From Lacticaseibacillus saniviri JCM 17471 = DSM 24301 (GTDB taxonomy: Bacteria; Bacillota; Bacilli; Lactobacillales; Lactobacillaceae), in the NCBI RefSeq assembly GCF_001311785.1, contig NZ_BBBX01000001.1, positions 62,001 through 126,000 on the forward strand: DNA of 64,000 bases. The letters are read 5' to 3'. The translations under genes and the position numbers were made by a program. The notes below the pieces were generated by a model that searched no databases, was not told where the DNA came from, and saw only the letters and a program-made list of their open reading frames with translations. Below, piece after piece: positions 30,942-40,714 of this stretch. The stretch's first letter is position 1. The number at the start of each line of letters is the position of its first letter.

Positions 30942-31648
30942 TTGTTACCGATTATTGCGTTAGATTTTCAAACCCTCAGCGAAACCGAAGCCTTTTTGGA
31001 CCAGTTTCCGGTTGATGAACCCTTGATGGTCAAAATCGGCATGGAACTGTTCTATGGTGAAGGACCCAAGAGTCTGGCAAGCTTACGGCGCAATCGCCAG
31101 CTTGATATTTTTTAGACCTCAAGTTACACGATATTCCTCATACCGTTGAACGTGCCGCGATTCAAATCGGCCGATTAGGGGTGCAATTGACCACGGTGCA
31201 CGCAGCGGGCGGCAGTGCCATGATTGAGGCGGCTAAACGCGGACTCATTGAAGGTGCCAAGCAAGCAGGCGTCAAACCGGCCAAGCTACTCGCTATTACG
31301 CAACTCACCTCAACCAGCCAAGCCGTTCTGAATGACGAACTCGGCATTGAGGGCACAGTCATGGCATCGGTGAAACATCTCGCTTCACTCGCTGAAACAT
31401 CAGGGGCAGATGGCGTCGTTGCCTCAGCACTTGAAGCGCCAGCGATTAGCGAAGAAGTCGCCGATGATTTTCTCATCGTCACGCCAGGGATTCGCCCACA
31501 AAATAGTGCGGTGGGCGACCAGGTTCGCGTTACCACGCCAGACCAGGCCAAATCTTTGGGGAGCTCGGCAATCGTCGTGGGCCGGCCCATTACCCAAGCG
31601 GCGGATGCACCAGCGGCTTATCAACAAATTTTGCAACAGTGGAGGTAA
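30942..31648 (+). CDS. pyrF: Orotidine-5'-phosphate decarboxylase, frame-disrupted
   Basis: Decarboxylates OMP to UMP. The catalytic [11 protein letters not shown] (Lys/Asp cluster) and GVVASALEA are seen, with VTPGIRPQ and VVGRPIT (phosphate binding) at the C-terminus. Corrected length is about 235 aa. The frame is broken in a T run at 31108-31113; adding one T restores [12 protein letters not shown] start one base after the pyrD stop, with AAGGAAGG upstream. Confidence 0.95.
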
Positions 31649-31651
31649 CCT

Positions 31652-32281
31652 ATGACATCCCTTGAACAACAAATTGCGGCAGACCTACTGAACATCGGTG
31701 CGGTGAGCTTACAACCGGATACACCATTCACATGGGCCAGTGGCATCAAAAGCCCCATCTATACCGATAATCGCGTCACCATCGGCTATCCTGCCGTGCG
31801 CAGTCGCATTGCCGCGGGCCTAGCGAGCCGTATCATCACGACGTACCCAGACGTTGAAGTCATCGGCGGTGTCGCCACAGCCGGGATTCCGCACGCTGCG
31901 CTCGTCGCTAGCTTACTCAATCTGCCGATGATCTATGTGCGCAGTAAGCCAAAGGACCACGGTCAGGGCAATCAAATTGAAGGCCCCTTGCAGCCAGGCC
32001 AAAAGGTTGTCTTGATCGATGACCTGTTATCCACTGGTGGGTCCGTTCTTGAAGCCGCTAAGGCCGCAAGCAAAGAAGGGGCGGATGTGCTCGGTGTGGC
32101 TGCCATTTTCACGTATGAGTTACCCGATAACGTGGCAAACTTTGAAGCGGCCAAGCTGCCGTTCCTCACGCTCACCAATTACCGCACCTTGATTCAGGTG
32201 GCCCGTGAGCAAGGGACCATCAATGATGCACAACTCGACTTACTCGCTAGCTGGCGTGAAGATCCGCATCACTGGGGCTAA
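31652..32281 (+). CDS. pyrE: Orotate phosphoribosyltransferase
   Basis: Intact, 209 aa. Transfers ribose-5-P from PRPP to orotate. FTWASGIKSPIYTDNR is the N-terminal substrate segment, VRSKPKDHGQGNQIEG the flexible loop, and VVLIDDLLSTGGSV the PRPP loop. Last gene of the pyr operon, 3 nt after pyrF, followed by a strong terminator. Confidence 0.97.
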   Translation: MTSLEQQIAADLLNIGAVSLQPDTPFTWASGIKSPIYTDNRVTIGYPAVRSRIAAGLASRIITTYPDVEVIGGVATAGIPHAALVASLLNLPMIYVRSKPKDHGQGNQIEGPLQPGQKVVLIDDLLSTGGSVLEAAKAASKEGADVLGVAAIFTYELPDNVANFEAAKLPFLTLTNYRTLIQVAREQGTINDAQLDLLASWREDPHHWG

Positions 32282-32292
32282 GCCCAGCAGAC

Positions 32293-32342
32293 AAAAAAGC
32301 GTTGTAACACCCCGTTAATGGGAGATGTTACAACGCTTTTTA
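32293..32342. terminator. Bidirectional terminator of the pyr operon and rqcH
   Basis: AAAAAAGCGTTGTAACA and TGTTACAACGCTTTT form a perfect stem of about 15 bp between convergent genes. Confidence 0.92.
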
Positions 32343-32353
32343 TTGGTTAACAA

Positions 32354-34039
32354 CTACATCGTGGGTGGATTGCGCAGCTTTTCAACCAGACTCACTTCAG
32401 GTGTGACCGCGATGGTCTGCTGGCCTTCATAGACCACAAACCCAGGCTTGGCACCATTTGGCTTGCGAATCTTCTTGACCTGAATGTAATCGACCTGCAC
32501 GTTAGCGCCATTACGATTCTTAGAGAAGTAGGCCGCTAACATCGCTGCCTCGGTCAGTGTCTTATCCGATGGGTGATCGCTGTCGATAATGACGTGTGAA
32601 CCCGGGATGTCCTTGGCATGAAGCCAGATATCGGTCTTCTTTGCCGTCTTTAAGGTCAACTGATCGTTTTGTAGGTTATTCTTACCGACCCAGATGCGGG
32701 TGCCATCACTGGCGTAAAACAGATCGGGTTTGGCCAACTTAGGCCGCTTCGCAGGTTTCTTACCGCGCTTTTGGCGCTTCAGATAGCCACTATCCTGTAA
32801 CTCAAGACGAATGTCTTCGATATCCTTGGGGTTGGCAATCTCAATTTGAGCGGCGATGCCTTCCAGATAATCCAATTCGGCCTGGTTCTTTGCCATCTGG
32901 TCGTTGACATAGGCGACCGAGTTACGCAGTTTTTGGTACTTGGTAAAATACTTCTGCGCATTCTGTGAAGGGGAGAGCTGATTGGACAAGCTAATCTTAA
33001 TCGGTTGCTCATCATCATAGAAGTTTGGCAGGGTGATTTCAGTCATCCCACGCTTAATCTGTGCCAGGTAGGTGGTGAGGATATCACCTTTAATTCGATA
33101 ACTGTCGGCCTTGTCAGATGCCTGCAGCGTTTGTTGCAACTTCTGCTGCTTCTTCTTATCCTTATCGATTTCGTTTCTCAGGACGCGAATCAACTGACCA
33201 CCTTGTTGTTGCACGCGATCGTGTTCGGCCTTTTGTACATAGAAGGCATCGAGCAGTTCGCTCAACGTCGTGAACTGGCTCGTCGTGCCTGTCAAACTCT
33301 GATAAGGAATGGCGGTAAAGCTGACACTGTTACCGGTGGTGATGGTGGGTTCTGGTGTGGCAATCTCAGCAAAGAATTGATGCCAGCCACTCGCACCCTG
33401 ATTCAAACGCGTCGCGAGTTCGGTTGCAGAATCTTTGGCGAGTCCTTGATAGTGTTGCTGAAGGAATCGTGTGCGTTCCTTCAAGTCATCAGGAAAGTCA
33501 CTGGGGACTTCTGCTGTGAATGGATTGGCTTGTTCCTGTGCTGGGGGATTCACATACGTTGCCCCGGGCATCAATAACCGGTAACGGTTCTGATCGGCTG
33601 GTACGTGGCGAATCAGATCTAAGATTTTGCCCGTTGCCAAATTAACCAGTGTGATATTACTGTGACGACCCATGATTTCAACCACTAAGCGCAACGACAG
33701 GTCATCGCCCAATTCATCACGGGTCGCAAAGTCCATATGCAAGACCCGATCGTTATCAACTTGTTCAATGCGTTCTAAGCTCGCTGCGGCCAGATACTTG
33801 CGCAGCGTCATTGCAAAATTAGTCGCGACATCAGGATTCGCATAGGGAATCTGAGTAATCTGGACACGCGCATATTGCGGATGAGCCGATAATAACAGCG
33901 GCCAATTCTTGCGGTTAGCGCGAATAGTGAGGATCACTTCATTGGGGTAGGGTTGATGAATCTTTTGAACCCGGCCACCTAGAAGTTGTGTGCGTAATTC
34001 TTGAGTCATGACATGCGTAAAGATACCATCAAAAGCCAT
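32354..34039 (-). CDS. rqcH: Ribosome quality control factor RqcH (NFACT / FbpA family)
   Basis: Intact, 561 aa. Homologues bind stalled 50S-peptidyl-tRNA and add C-terminal alanine tails; older annotations call it fibronectin-binding protein. NFACT-N (MAFDGIFTHVMTQELR...GRVQKIHQPYPNEV), a central helix-hairpin-helix and coiled coil (about 275-420), and NFACT-R (RIWVGKNNLQNDQLTLK...DIWLHAKDIPGSHVII) are present in the usual order. Single-gene unit with its own upstream region. Confidence 0.95.
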   Translation of the reverse strand: MAFDGIFTHVMTQELRTQLLGGRVQKIHQPYPNEVILTIRANRKNWPLLLSAHPQYARVQITQIPYANPDVATNFAMTLRKYLAAASLERIEQVDNDRVLHMDFATRDELGDDLSLRLVVEIMGRHSNITLVNLATGKILDLIRHVPADQNRYRLLMPGATYVNPPAQEQANPFTAEVPSDFPDDLKERTRFLQQHYQGLAKDSATELATRLNQGASGWHQFFAEIATPEPTITTGNSVSFTAIPYQSLTGTTSQFTTLSELLDAFYVQKAEHDRVQQQGGQLIRVLRNEIDKDKKKQQKLQQTLQASDKADSYRIKGDILTTYLAQIKRGMTEITLPNFYDDEQPIKISLSNQLSPSQNAQKYFTKYQKLRNSVAYVNDQMAKNQAELDYLEGIAAQIEIANPKDIEDIRLELQDSGYLKRQKRGKKPAKRPKLAKPDLFYASDGTRIWVGKNNLQNDQLTLKTAKKTDIWLHAKDIPGSHVIIDSDHPSDKTLTEAAMLAAYFSKNRNGANVQVDYIQVKKIRKPNGAKPGFVVYEGQQTIAVTPEVSLVEKLRNPPTM

Positions 34040-34150
34040 GATGCACCTGCTTTCTTTTCGTAAAGAGTCCTATATATTGTACCGGTTTTTTACACCTGAC
34101 GCAAAATAACTAGCGTATAATGGCAATAGACATTATTGGAGGCAAACTAT

Positions 34151-35431
34151 ATGGCAAAAAACTAGTCGTCATCTCACTCGATGCAATGGGTGCGAGTGAT
34201 CTCACCGAAGCGAACTTGGACCAATTACCTAACATCGCTTCAGTGGTCGCACACGGCACACACGTCAAAGAAGTACGGGGTATCTATCCCACATTGACGT
34301 ATCCGTCACACACCAGTATTATCACCGGTACTTATCCCAAGCGGCACGGTATCGTCAATAACACGAAGATTCAACCCAATCGCTTGTCACCGGACTGGTT
34401 CTGGTATCGCAAAGACGTCAAGGCAACACCGCTCTATGATGTGGCCAAGCAACACGGCATGACGACCGCTGCCTTCCTGTGGCCGGTCACCGCTAAGGCC
34501 AAGATCGACTATAACATGGCCGAGATTTTCCCCAACCGGATCTGGACCAACCAAGTCCTCGTGTCGATGCGGGCGAGTTCCGCGCGCTGGTTGTTAGCCA
34601 TGAACCAAAATACGGTCACTTGCGTCAGGGCATCAAGCAACCCTATCTGGATGACCTCGTGACCGCCAGTGCGATTGACACCATTTTGAAACACCAACCC
34701 GACTTGACCTTGATTCATCTGGTGGACATGGATAGCATGCGCCACGCCCATGGGGTACAATCGGACGAAGCGCACGCAGCCCTAAAGCGCCATGACCTGC
34801 GTGTAGGACAAATCATTCAGGCGACCAAAGATGCGCATGTGTATGACGACACCGCATTTGTGCTGCTAGGCGATCACTTCCAGATCGACGTCAGCAAAAT
34901 GATTCGTCTCAACCGGATTTTGCGGATCGTGGCTGGTTGACGGCGCACAGTGACGGCCTGATTGAACCTGACTGGCATGTCTTAGCCAAATCAGCGGATG
35001 GCTCGACCTATATCTATTCAGACGGCACCATCGCCAGTGACACAATCAAAGCGGCCATCGCGGATGTTGAAGGCATTGAGACCATTCACGGTCAAGATGA
35101 TATCGCCGCAAGTGGCACCGATTTGCAAGCGGCATTGATGGTGGAAGCTAAAGCCGGGTATTATTTCATCGATGCCGGCGCTGGTGACGTCGTTGAACCC
35201 GTTGATCCCGCAAGTATCGGTCAGATTGACCGTTATCGGGCCGTTCACGGCTTTTCGCCAGACAAACCCGACTACGCGACCACAATCGTCTATGCAGGCC
35301 CTGGCATCAAGCAGGGGGCAACTGTGGCATCGGCCAATCTGGTGGATGAAGGACCCACTTTTGGCAAAATTCTCGGACTAACATACCCAGTACCAACTGA
35401 TGGCCAAGCGACAGACGATATTTTTGAATAA
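34151..35431 (+). CDS. Alkaline phosphatase superfamily / nucleotide pyrophosphatase-like protein, frame-disrupted
   Basis: About 427 aa. LVVISLDAMGASDL supplies the first metal Asp. YPTLTYPSHTSIITGTYPKRHGI holds the nucleophile Thr typical of nucleotide pyrophosphatase/phosphodiesterases. LIHLVDMDSMRHAHG, LLGDH and a late His segment complete the two-metal site. There is no signal peptide, so it is cytoplasmic; its substrate is unknown. Three single-base losses: A near 34156-34161 (in codon 3-5), A near 34609-34612, T near 34917-34921. TTGGAGG ribosome site; a TATAAT lies at 34116-34121. Confidence 0.85.
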
Positions 35432-35489
35432 AATTCTGAAAATAGGCTAATTTTGGCGGCCAGCGTTTCCCCTGATTCATAATTCATGG

Positions 35490-35495
35490 TATAGT
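35490..35495 (+). promoter_or_regulatory. Extended -10 promoter of degV
   Basis: TGGTATAGT ends at 35495, an extended -10 (TGnTATAGT), 38 nt before the DegV start codon. Confidence 0.45.
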
Positions 35496-35533
35496 AATTG
35501 CAGTCAATTCTCGAAGAAATAGGTGAATCCATT

Positions 35534-36403
35534 ATGAAAATCGCGGTTGTAACTGACAGTACCGCTTACCTCAGTGACGAGCAAGTTGCTGCCAATCATA
35601 TCCACGTTGTGCCGATTCCAGTTATTCTGGATGGTACGGTTTACGATGAAGGTAAGGATATCACAACGGCTGAATACTATGAAAAATTAAAGACAGCAAA
35701 GACTTTTCCAAGTACGTCACAACCACCACTGGGTGAAATGATTAAGCTCTATAACAATCTGGCTAATGAGGGCTATGACACCATCATCAGCATTCACTTA
35801 GCTAGCACCATCTCTGGGTTCGTGAAGACGTTGCAGACCGCTGTCGATGAGGTTAAGGGTGCCCGGGTCATTGTCTATGATTCACGCATCACAGTGATGC
35901 TGATGGGCTGGTTGGTGCTTGAAGCTGCTAATTTGGCCAATCAGGGCATGGACGCTGACACCATCGTTGAACACTTAGATGCTTTGCGCGCCACTGAAGA
36001 TGAATACTTCATCGTCAATGACTTGCAAAACCTGGTGCGCGGCGGTCGCTTAAGCAATGCTGCCGGGTTCATCGGTGGGATGCTCAAAATCAAGCCATTA
36101 TTAACCTTTGATCCTGTGAGTGACAAGATTGTCGCCTTTGAAAAGGTGCGTTCACTGAAAAAAGCTTACGCACGGGTGGAAACACTGTTCGCTGAAGCCA
36201 TCGATAAAGTCGATTACCCGGTTCGGGCACTGATTATTCACGCCAATGATCCAGAGGCCGCTGAATCATGGCAAACCAAGTTGCAGGCTGAATATCCCGA
36301 TATTCCGTTTGAAATCTCGTATTTTGGCCCCGTTATTGGGACACACTTGGGTGAAAAAGCCATCGCAATTGCCTGGGCGCAAGACTTATCACGGACAAAT
36401 TAA
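35534..36403 (+). CDS. DegV family fatty-acid-binding protein (copy 1)
   Basis: Intact, 289 aa. DegV/FakB proteins hold a fatty acid for the FakA kinase. IAVVTDSTAYLSDE at the N-terminus, PSTSQPPLGEM (lipid-site TSQP), ISIHLASTISGF, YDSRITVM, LVRGGRLSNAAGF and HLGEKAIAI are in family order. The ATG at 35534 marks family similarity; the longer frame from 35498 lacks support. A second 289-aa DegV gene lies at 60269-61137. fakA is not in the window. Confidence 0.93.
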   Translation: MKIAVVTDSTAYLSDEQVAANHIHVVPIPVILDGTVYDEGKDITTAEYYEKLKTAKTFPSTSQPPLGEMIKLYNNLANEGYDTIISIHLASTISGFVKTLQTAVDEVKGARVIVYDSRITVMLMGWLVLEAANLANQGMDADTIVEHLDALRATEDEYFIVNDLQNLVRGGRLSNAAGFIGGMLKIKPLLTFDPVSDKIVAFEKVRSLKKAYARVETLFAEAIDKVDYPVRALIIHANDPEAAESWQTKLQAEYPDIPFEISYFGPVIGTHLGEKAIAIAWAQDLSRTN

Positions 36404-36410
36404 TGCCAAT

Positions 36411-36443
36411 TAGCGGTCGAATTCAGTTCGACCGCTTTTTTAT
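36411..36443 (+). terminator. Terminator after degV copy 1
   Basis: AGCGGTCGAA and TTCGACCGCT form a 10-bp stem followed by TTTTTTA. Confidence 0.85.
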
Positions 36444-36465
36444 TCAATTAAGGAGGACTCATTCA

Positions 36466-37026
36466 ATGCTTGAACCAATTCATGAAAAAGGGCGCATCAT
36501 CGAAGAAACATCTCATTATCAAGGCCATATCTATGAAGATGTGACGCAGATCGTCGAAACACCGGATCATTTAACGGTGCATCGCGATTTAATTAAACAT
36601 CAGCCGGCTGTGGCGATTCTGGCACTGACACCGGATCATCAGCAAGTCGTCATCAACCGTGAATACCGCGTTGGTGTCAATCAGGAAGTCTACGCGTTAC
36701 CAGCGGGTCTGATTAACGCCGGCGAAACAGCTGAGGCCGCAGCAAAACGTGAATTGACCGAAGAAACCGGCTATGTGGTCCAAGAACTGCATCAGATGAC
36801 AGCCATTCGATCAAGTGAAGGCATGACTGACGAAGTTGTGACATTATTTTGGGCTGTGATTGATCCAGCTAAGCGCCAGTCTACAAACTTCGATAAAGAT
36901 GAGTTTGTGACTGCTAATCTGGTGCCACTGACAGATTTAATCGATGCGGTGCAAACCGGTGTGGTTGCATCAGCACAGAGCGTGGCAGCTGTCAGCTACT
37001 TTTTAGCATTTGAACAAAACAAATAG
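36466..37026 (+). CDS. Nudix hydrolase, ADP-ribose pyrophosphatase type
   Basis: 186 aa, intact. The Nudix box is complete, with G, E, RE and EE residues in order (start GLINAGETAEAAAK, end RELTEETGY). It is preceded by NREYRVGVNQEVYALPAG, typical of ADP-sugar diphosphatases of the NudF/YqkG group. The enzyme probably hydrolyses ADP-ribose, recycling NAD breakdown products. ATG at 36466 with AAGGAGGA; the longer upstream frame includes a terminator and is rejected. Confidence 0.9.
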   Translation: MLEPIHEKGRIIEETSHYQGHIYEDVTQIVETPDHLTVHRDLIKHQPAVAILALTPDHQQVVINREYRVGVNQEVYALPAGLINAGETAEAAAKRELTEETGYVVQELHQMTAIRSSEGMTDEVVTLFWAVIDPAKRQSTNFDKDEFVTANLVPLTDLIDAVQTGVVASAQSVAAVSYFLAFEQNK

Positions 37027-37036
37027 CATCAAAACA

Positions 37037-37082
37037 AATAAGCTTACGACACAACCATGCGGTGATGTTGCAAGCTTATTTA
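37037..37082 (+). terminator. Terminator of the Nudix gene
   Basis: AAATAAGCTT and AAGCTTATTT are complementary arms around an imperfect inner stem. Confidence 0.65.
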
Positions 37083-37662
37083 TGTGGTGGAGGCGAGTGC
37101 GGCAGATTCACTCATCTTTTCTAGTTTACATAATATATATTATCGGAAGTGAAGTGAAACGGAAGCGATTGGTGGTTCAATCGCTATTTAAGCCGCTAAC
37201 GTCATTTTGCTACCAGATGTCGCAAAATCATTTTAAACTTCGCCAGAGCTTGTTTCTCCGTGGATTTCACGCAAATCACATCGTGTGCCTGCGTCTGTCG
37301 CTGCAACCCGTCACTGAGTCCTGTATCATTGCAGCAACTGCTGGTAATGATGCTTTGTCCGTACCGACATGCACAAAACTTTCTGACAACAGACATCAAC
37401 TACGCGTCAACAAGCATGAATACGGTTTGAGTCAATCCGCATCAACGCTGGTAATTGAATCGACTACTACCACATATCCGGCTTTTTGAGTCAAAGCCAC
37501 GCCACAGCAACGATTTGTGCCCAAAATCCTGCCAATAATGAGACGTCAGATGATTGAAAGCTCAGAATTTGCTGACCAATTAGGTGCCTGAATTTAGGCG
37601 CTGTAAGCGATTACGACAAGGCTGGTAACCGCCCTCGCACATGCCCCATCGCTTGAAATACT
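37083..37662. other. Gene-free 580-bp stretch rich in small hairpins
   Basis: No convincing coding frame: the two open frames here lack ribosome sites and any family pattern. Perfect short inverted repeats occur: AGCGATTG/CAATCGCT (37164-37185), ATTTTGC/GCAAAAT (37204-37228), ATCATT-CAGC/GCTG-AATGAT (37325-37351), GGCTTT/AAAGCC (about 37480-37499) and AAGCGAT/ATCGCTT (about 37614-37655). It lies between convergent genes and ends at a terminator. It could be a decayed element or an unknown RNA. Confidence 0.5.
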
Positions 37663-37703
37663 AAAAAAAGAGCTGTGACAACAGACGTGTCACAGCTCTT
37701 TTT
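37663..37703. terminator. Terminator of ppaC (bidirectional)
   Basis: AAAAAAAGAGCTGTGACA and TGTCACAGCTCTTTTT form a near-perfect stem just past the ppaC stop. Confidence 0.9.
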
Positions 37704-37719
37704 GCTTGATTAATTAAGA

Positions 37720-38649
37720 TTAGCCTTCAAAAGCAGCTGTCAATTGTGGGACAACTTGCTTCTTACGGGAAACAACTCCTGGTAAATCGATGCGGTTGTT
37801 ACCGTCGAAGGTTTGGCCGAATGCCGCTTCAATTTGATCCTTACCGGAACCAACCATGAATCCAACGGAATTGCTGTTGAGAATGTCGGTTGCGATTAAC
37901 AGGAACAAATCATAGCCTTCAGCTGTTGCTTCTTCTTGCATGGCTGCTGTCAGATCAGCTTGGCGTGCATAGATTTCGTCCAAATCAACGGTGTTCACTT
38001 GGCCGATACGAACGGATTGGCCCGCCATATCAAAGCTCTTCGCATCACCATCGATGATATCCTTATCAGAACGGGCACCGAGGTTTGTCCCAGCTTTCAG
38101 CATAGCTAAGCCAAATTCTTCGAGATTAATGCCAGCAATCTTAGCCAATTCTGGCAAGATTTCCTTGTCCCGTGGTGTTGCTGTTGGGGACTTGAGCAAT
38201 AAGGTATCAGAAATCAACCCTGCGGCCATCAAACCAGCCAATTGTGCTGAGATTTCAAAATTGTGTTCCTTAAAGATGTTACAGATCACGGAATTGGTGC
38301 TACCGATAGCTTCAGCACGGTAATACAGTGGTGCCGCTGTCGTAAAGTTAGCGATCCGGTGGTGATCCACAACAGCGTCAATGGTTAACTTTTCAATGCC
38401 AACCACACTCTGTTGGAATTCATTGTGATCGACCAACATGACGTGGCCGCCTTCTGGAATACTTTCAACCACGCGTGGTGCGTCAACCTTGAAATAGTCG
38501 AGAACGTATTGTGTTTCAGCGTTTGGCTTACCCAATGCCACAGCTTCAACATCGGTATTTCCCAATTGCCGTTGAAATTCTGCCCAGCTCATCGCCGCAG
38601 TAATTGCGTCTGTATCTGGATTTTGATGACCAAAAATTAACGTTGTCAT
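37720..38649 (-). CDS. ppaC: Manganese-dependent inorganic pyrophosphatase (family II)
   Basis: Intact, 309 aa. Hydrolyses PPi from biosynthesis. DHH-domain metal motifs are FGHQNPDTDAI, MLVDHNEF and VDHHRIANF. The C-terminal DHHA2 domain closes with PGVVSRKKQVVPQL (substrate-binding SRKKQ). Single-gene unit with a strong terminator. Composition is typical of a highly expressed gene. Confidence 0.97.
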   Translation of the reverse strand: MTTLIFGHQNPDTDAITAAMSWAEFQRQLGNTDVEAVALGKPNAETQYVLDYFKVDAPRVVESIPEGGHVMLVDHNEFQQSVVGIEKLTIDAVVDHHRIANFTTAAPLYYRAEAIGSTNSVICNIFKEHNFEISAQLAGLMAAGLISDTLLLKSPTATPRDKEILPELAKIAGINLEEFGLAMLKAGTNLGARSDKDIIDGDAKSFDMAGQSVRIGQVNTVDLDEIYARQADLTAAMQEEATAEGYDLFLLIATDILNSNSVGFMVGSGKDQIEAAFGQTFDGNNRIDLPGVVSRKKQVVPQLTAAFEG

Positions 38650-38680
38650 TCTGCCTTACTCCCTTTTATCTCAGATGTCG

Positions 38681-39644
38681 TTACTCTCCTAGTTTAACAC
38701 GGTTTGCGACCAGTCGCGAGAGGTAATCTTGCTGAGAAAAATAGTTATTGAATTCATCGAAGAATGCAGCAATCCGTGGGATATCAACCTTTTCCTTGCG
38801 ATAGACAAACGCGAGTTCAAAATTGATTGCTGGTTGGAACGGATTGGCCTGTGCCTTGATCTGATTCTTGTGAGCTTGGTAGAACGATGTTGGTAAGGCG
38901 GTGTTCACCCCTGTGCGATTGACGAACTGAACCAACTGATATGGCGTGGTGAATTGCGCCACCCCTTGAGGCATGTCGACAAGCTCGTTTTGAAGGCCTC
39001 TCTGAGTCGGTGACTCAAGAAGTAATCCTCTGGGTAAGTGACCCATGGCGTTGCTGTCGCGTCCTGATAGCGCACAGGAACGTCCTCAGCGATGGTATCG
39101 TCATGATGAATGTACAATAACTCTTCATCGATAATCTTGCGACTATCGTAAGGCTTCCAATTCTTAATTGTGTCATCGGGCAGATACATGATGGCCAAAT
39201 CGATCTGGTTATTTTCCAAGCGTTCCCAGATTTCATGCCGCGTCATCATGCGAAATGAGATTTCAACGTCTGGATGCAGCGTGTAGTAATGTGCAATGAA
39301 GGCATCAAATGCGGCGTCTTCAACAGATGACAAGAAACCGATTTGAATCTTACCGGTAGTGGCACTCGTTGTCTGTTGAATTTCATCGGCGGCCTGGTTC
39401 AAAATCCCGTAGATTTCGTGTGTTGCTGCCAACATGGTGTTCCCTGCATCAGAGAGGTGCAGCTTTTACCCACTGAATAAAACAGGGCGCCCCACAGTGC
39501 GTTCTAATTTTTAATCTGTTGTGTCAAAGCCGGCTGGGTAATTCCCAACAACTGGGCAGCCTGCGTATAATTCATCGTTTCCGCCAATTGTAAGAAGTAC
39601 GACAGTGTTTTAGATGAAAAGATGTTTTCCTGTTTTGTTTTCAT
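38681..39644 (-). CDS. LysR family transcriptional regulator, multiply disrupted
   Basis: About 320 aa if rebuilt. The N-terminal HTH (LSYFLQLAETMNYTQAAQLL, GITQPALTQQIKKLE) is followed by the LysR substrate domain (TGKIQIGFLSSVEDAAFDAF...). An A is missing near 39511-39515, an in-frame TAA stands at 39466-39468, and the residues just before it read abnormally, so at least two more indels lie at 39470-39500. Another T is missing near 38984. It lies just past pflA on the same strand. This is the most damaged gene of the window and could be a true pseudogene, though a local run of sequencing errors is equally possible. Confidence 0.8.
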
Positions 39645-39748
39645 AACCCAGGTCCCCTTTTGTCGTTAATCTCGCGTTAATGTAATCATAATGTACCGAA
39701 AAAAAAGAGCAACCATTTAGGCCGCTCGAACTTATTGTTTGGGTAAGT

Positions 39749-40599
39749 TTAACGAAATCTCATCAATTTATCCAAAAGACGACTATTTTTAGGCCGCCAA
39801 GTCTTATAACCGGTATAATCCATCACGTGTAACAGATTCTCCGCGTTCTTAACCCGATCAGGCGTGGGCGCTTGAATGCCTTCCAGTGGGTACTTGATGC
39901 CCAGTTCGTGATACTTATTGACCCCCATCGTGTGATATGGCAGAATTTCAACTTTTGGACATTGTGCAGCGTTTTGATATAGTCGCCCAATTGCGCCAGA
40001 TAGACATCAAAATCAGTCCGGGTTGGCACCAGGACGTGGCGAATCCACATGTCACAATCATGACTACTCATATATTGAATCATGTCCAGGATATTCTCAT
40101 TGCCAAATCCCGTCAATTTGCGATGTTCATCGGAATTGATGTGCTTGATGTCGACCAGTGAAATATCGGTGACCGCCATCAATTGTTCAAACTTGCTAAA
40201 CCAAGGTTCATCCCGGGTGAATGGCCCACCAGACGTATCCAGGCAAGTGGTAATCCCCATGGCTTTAGCCTTGGTGAACAGATCAATAATGAAGTCAATT
40301 TGAATCAGTGATTCACCGCCGGAGCAAGTGATACCACCCGTTTCACCCCAAAATGATTTGTAGCGCATGGCGTCATCGAGAATGTCCTCAGCCGTCATCT
40401 CTTCACCGACACCGATATTCCACGTGTCGGGGTTATGACAGTACTCACAGCGCATTCGACAGCCTTGTAGGAAGGCAATATAACGAATACCTGGGCCATC
40501 AACGGAACCAAAGCTTTCAATGGAGTGCACATAGCCAATCACTGGCTTGTCACTCGTTTCTTCTTGTGGGGGTAGTGTTGTTGTGTCAAACAGTCGCAT
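39749..40599 (-). CDS. pflA: Pyruvate formate-lyase activating enzyme, frame-disrupted
   Basis: Radical-SAM enzyme that installs the glycyl radical on PflB. CRMRCEYCHNPDTW carries the CxxxCxxC cluster motif, GGITCSGGESLIQ the SAM GGE motif, and VDIKHINSDEHRKLTG the activase signature. Corrected length is 283 aa. An A missing near 39953-39957 cuts the raw frame; restoring it gives VEILPYHTMGV and the stop at 39749-39751. ATG at 40599 with AGGAGGA. Second gene after pflB. Confidence 0.94.
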
Positions 40600-40626
40600 G
40601 GTGGTTCCTCCTTCGTGATTCAACCT

Positions 40627-40687
40627 GCCCAAAAGAATCAAGGTTTGATTCCTTTGGGCAAGCTGGGAATTGCTTCCCAGTTTGCTT
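40627..40687 (-). promoter_or_regulatory. Two tandem hairpins between pflB and pflA
   Basis: GCCCAAAAGAATCA/TGATTCCTTTGGGC (40627-40659) and CTGGGAA/TTCCCAG (40663-40680) lie in the 115-nt intercistronic gap. Neither is followed by a clear T tract on the minus strand, so mRNA stabilisation or partial attenuation is likely. Confidence 0.6.
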
Positions 40688-40714
40688 TTTAATAGTTAAT
40701 CGGTATTTTGTGGC

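Noticed and set aside
31100-31120. Programmed ribosomal frameshift in pyrF and similar genes
   Set aside because: There is no slippery heptamer with stop and stimulatory stem at the breaks as a group, and the required shift differs between genes; homopolymer sequencing error explains them more simply.
36403-36465. N-terminal extension of the Nudix protein
   Set aside because: The extra 21 codons lie across a rho-independent terminator; an AAGGAGGA site directly precedes the ATG at 36466.
37010-37489. Open frame of 159 codons on the plus strand after the Nudix gene
   Set aside because: It begins inside the Nudix gene, has no ribosome site, has mixed composition with no domain pattern, and crosses a terminator.
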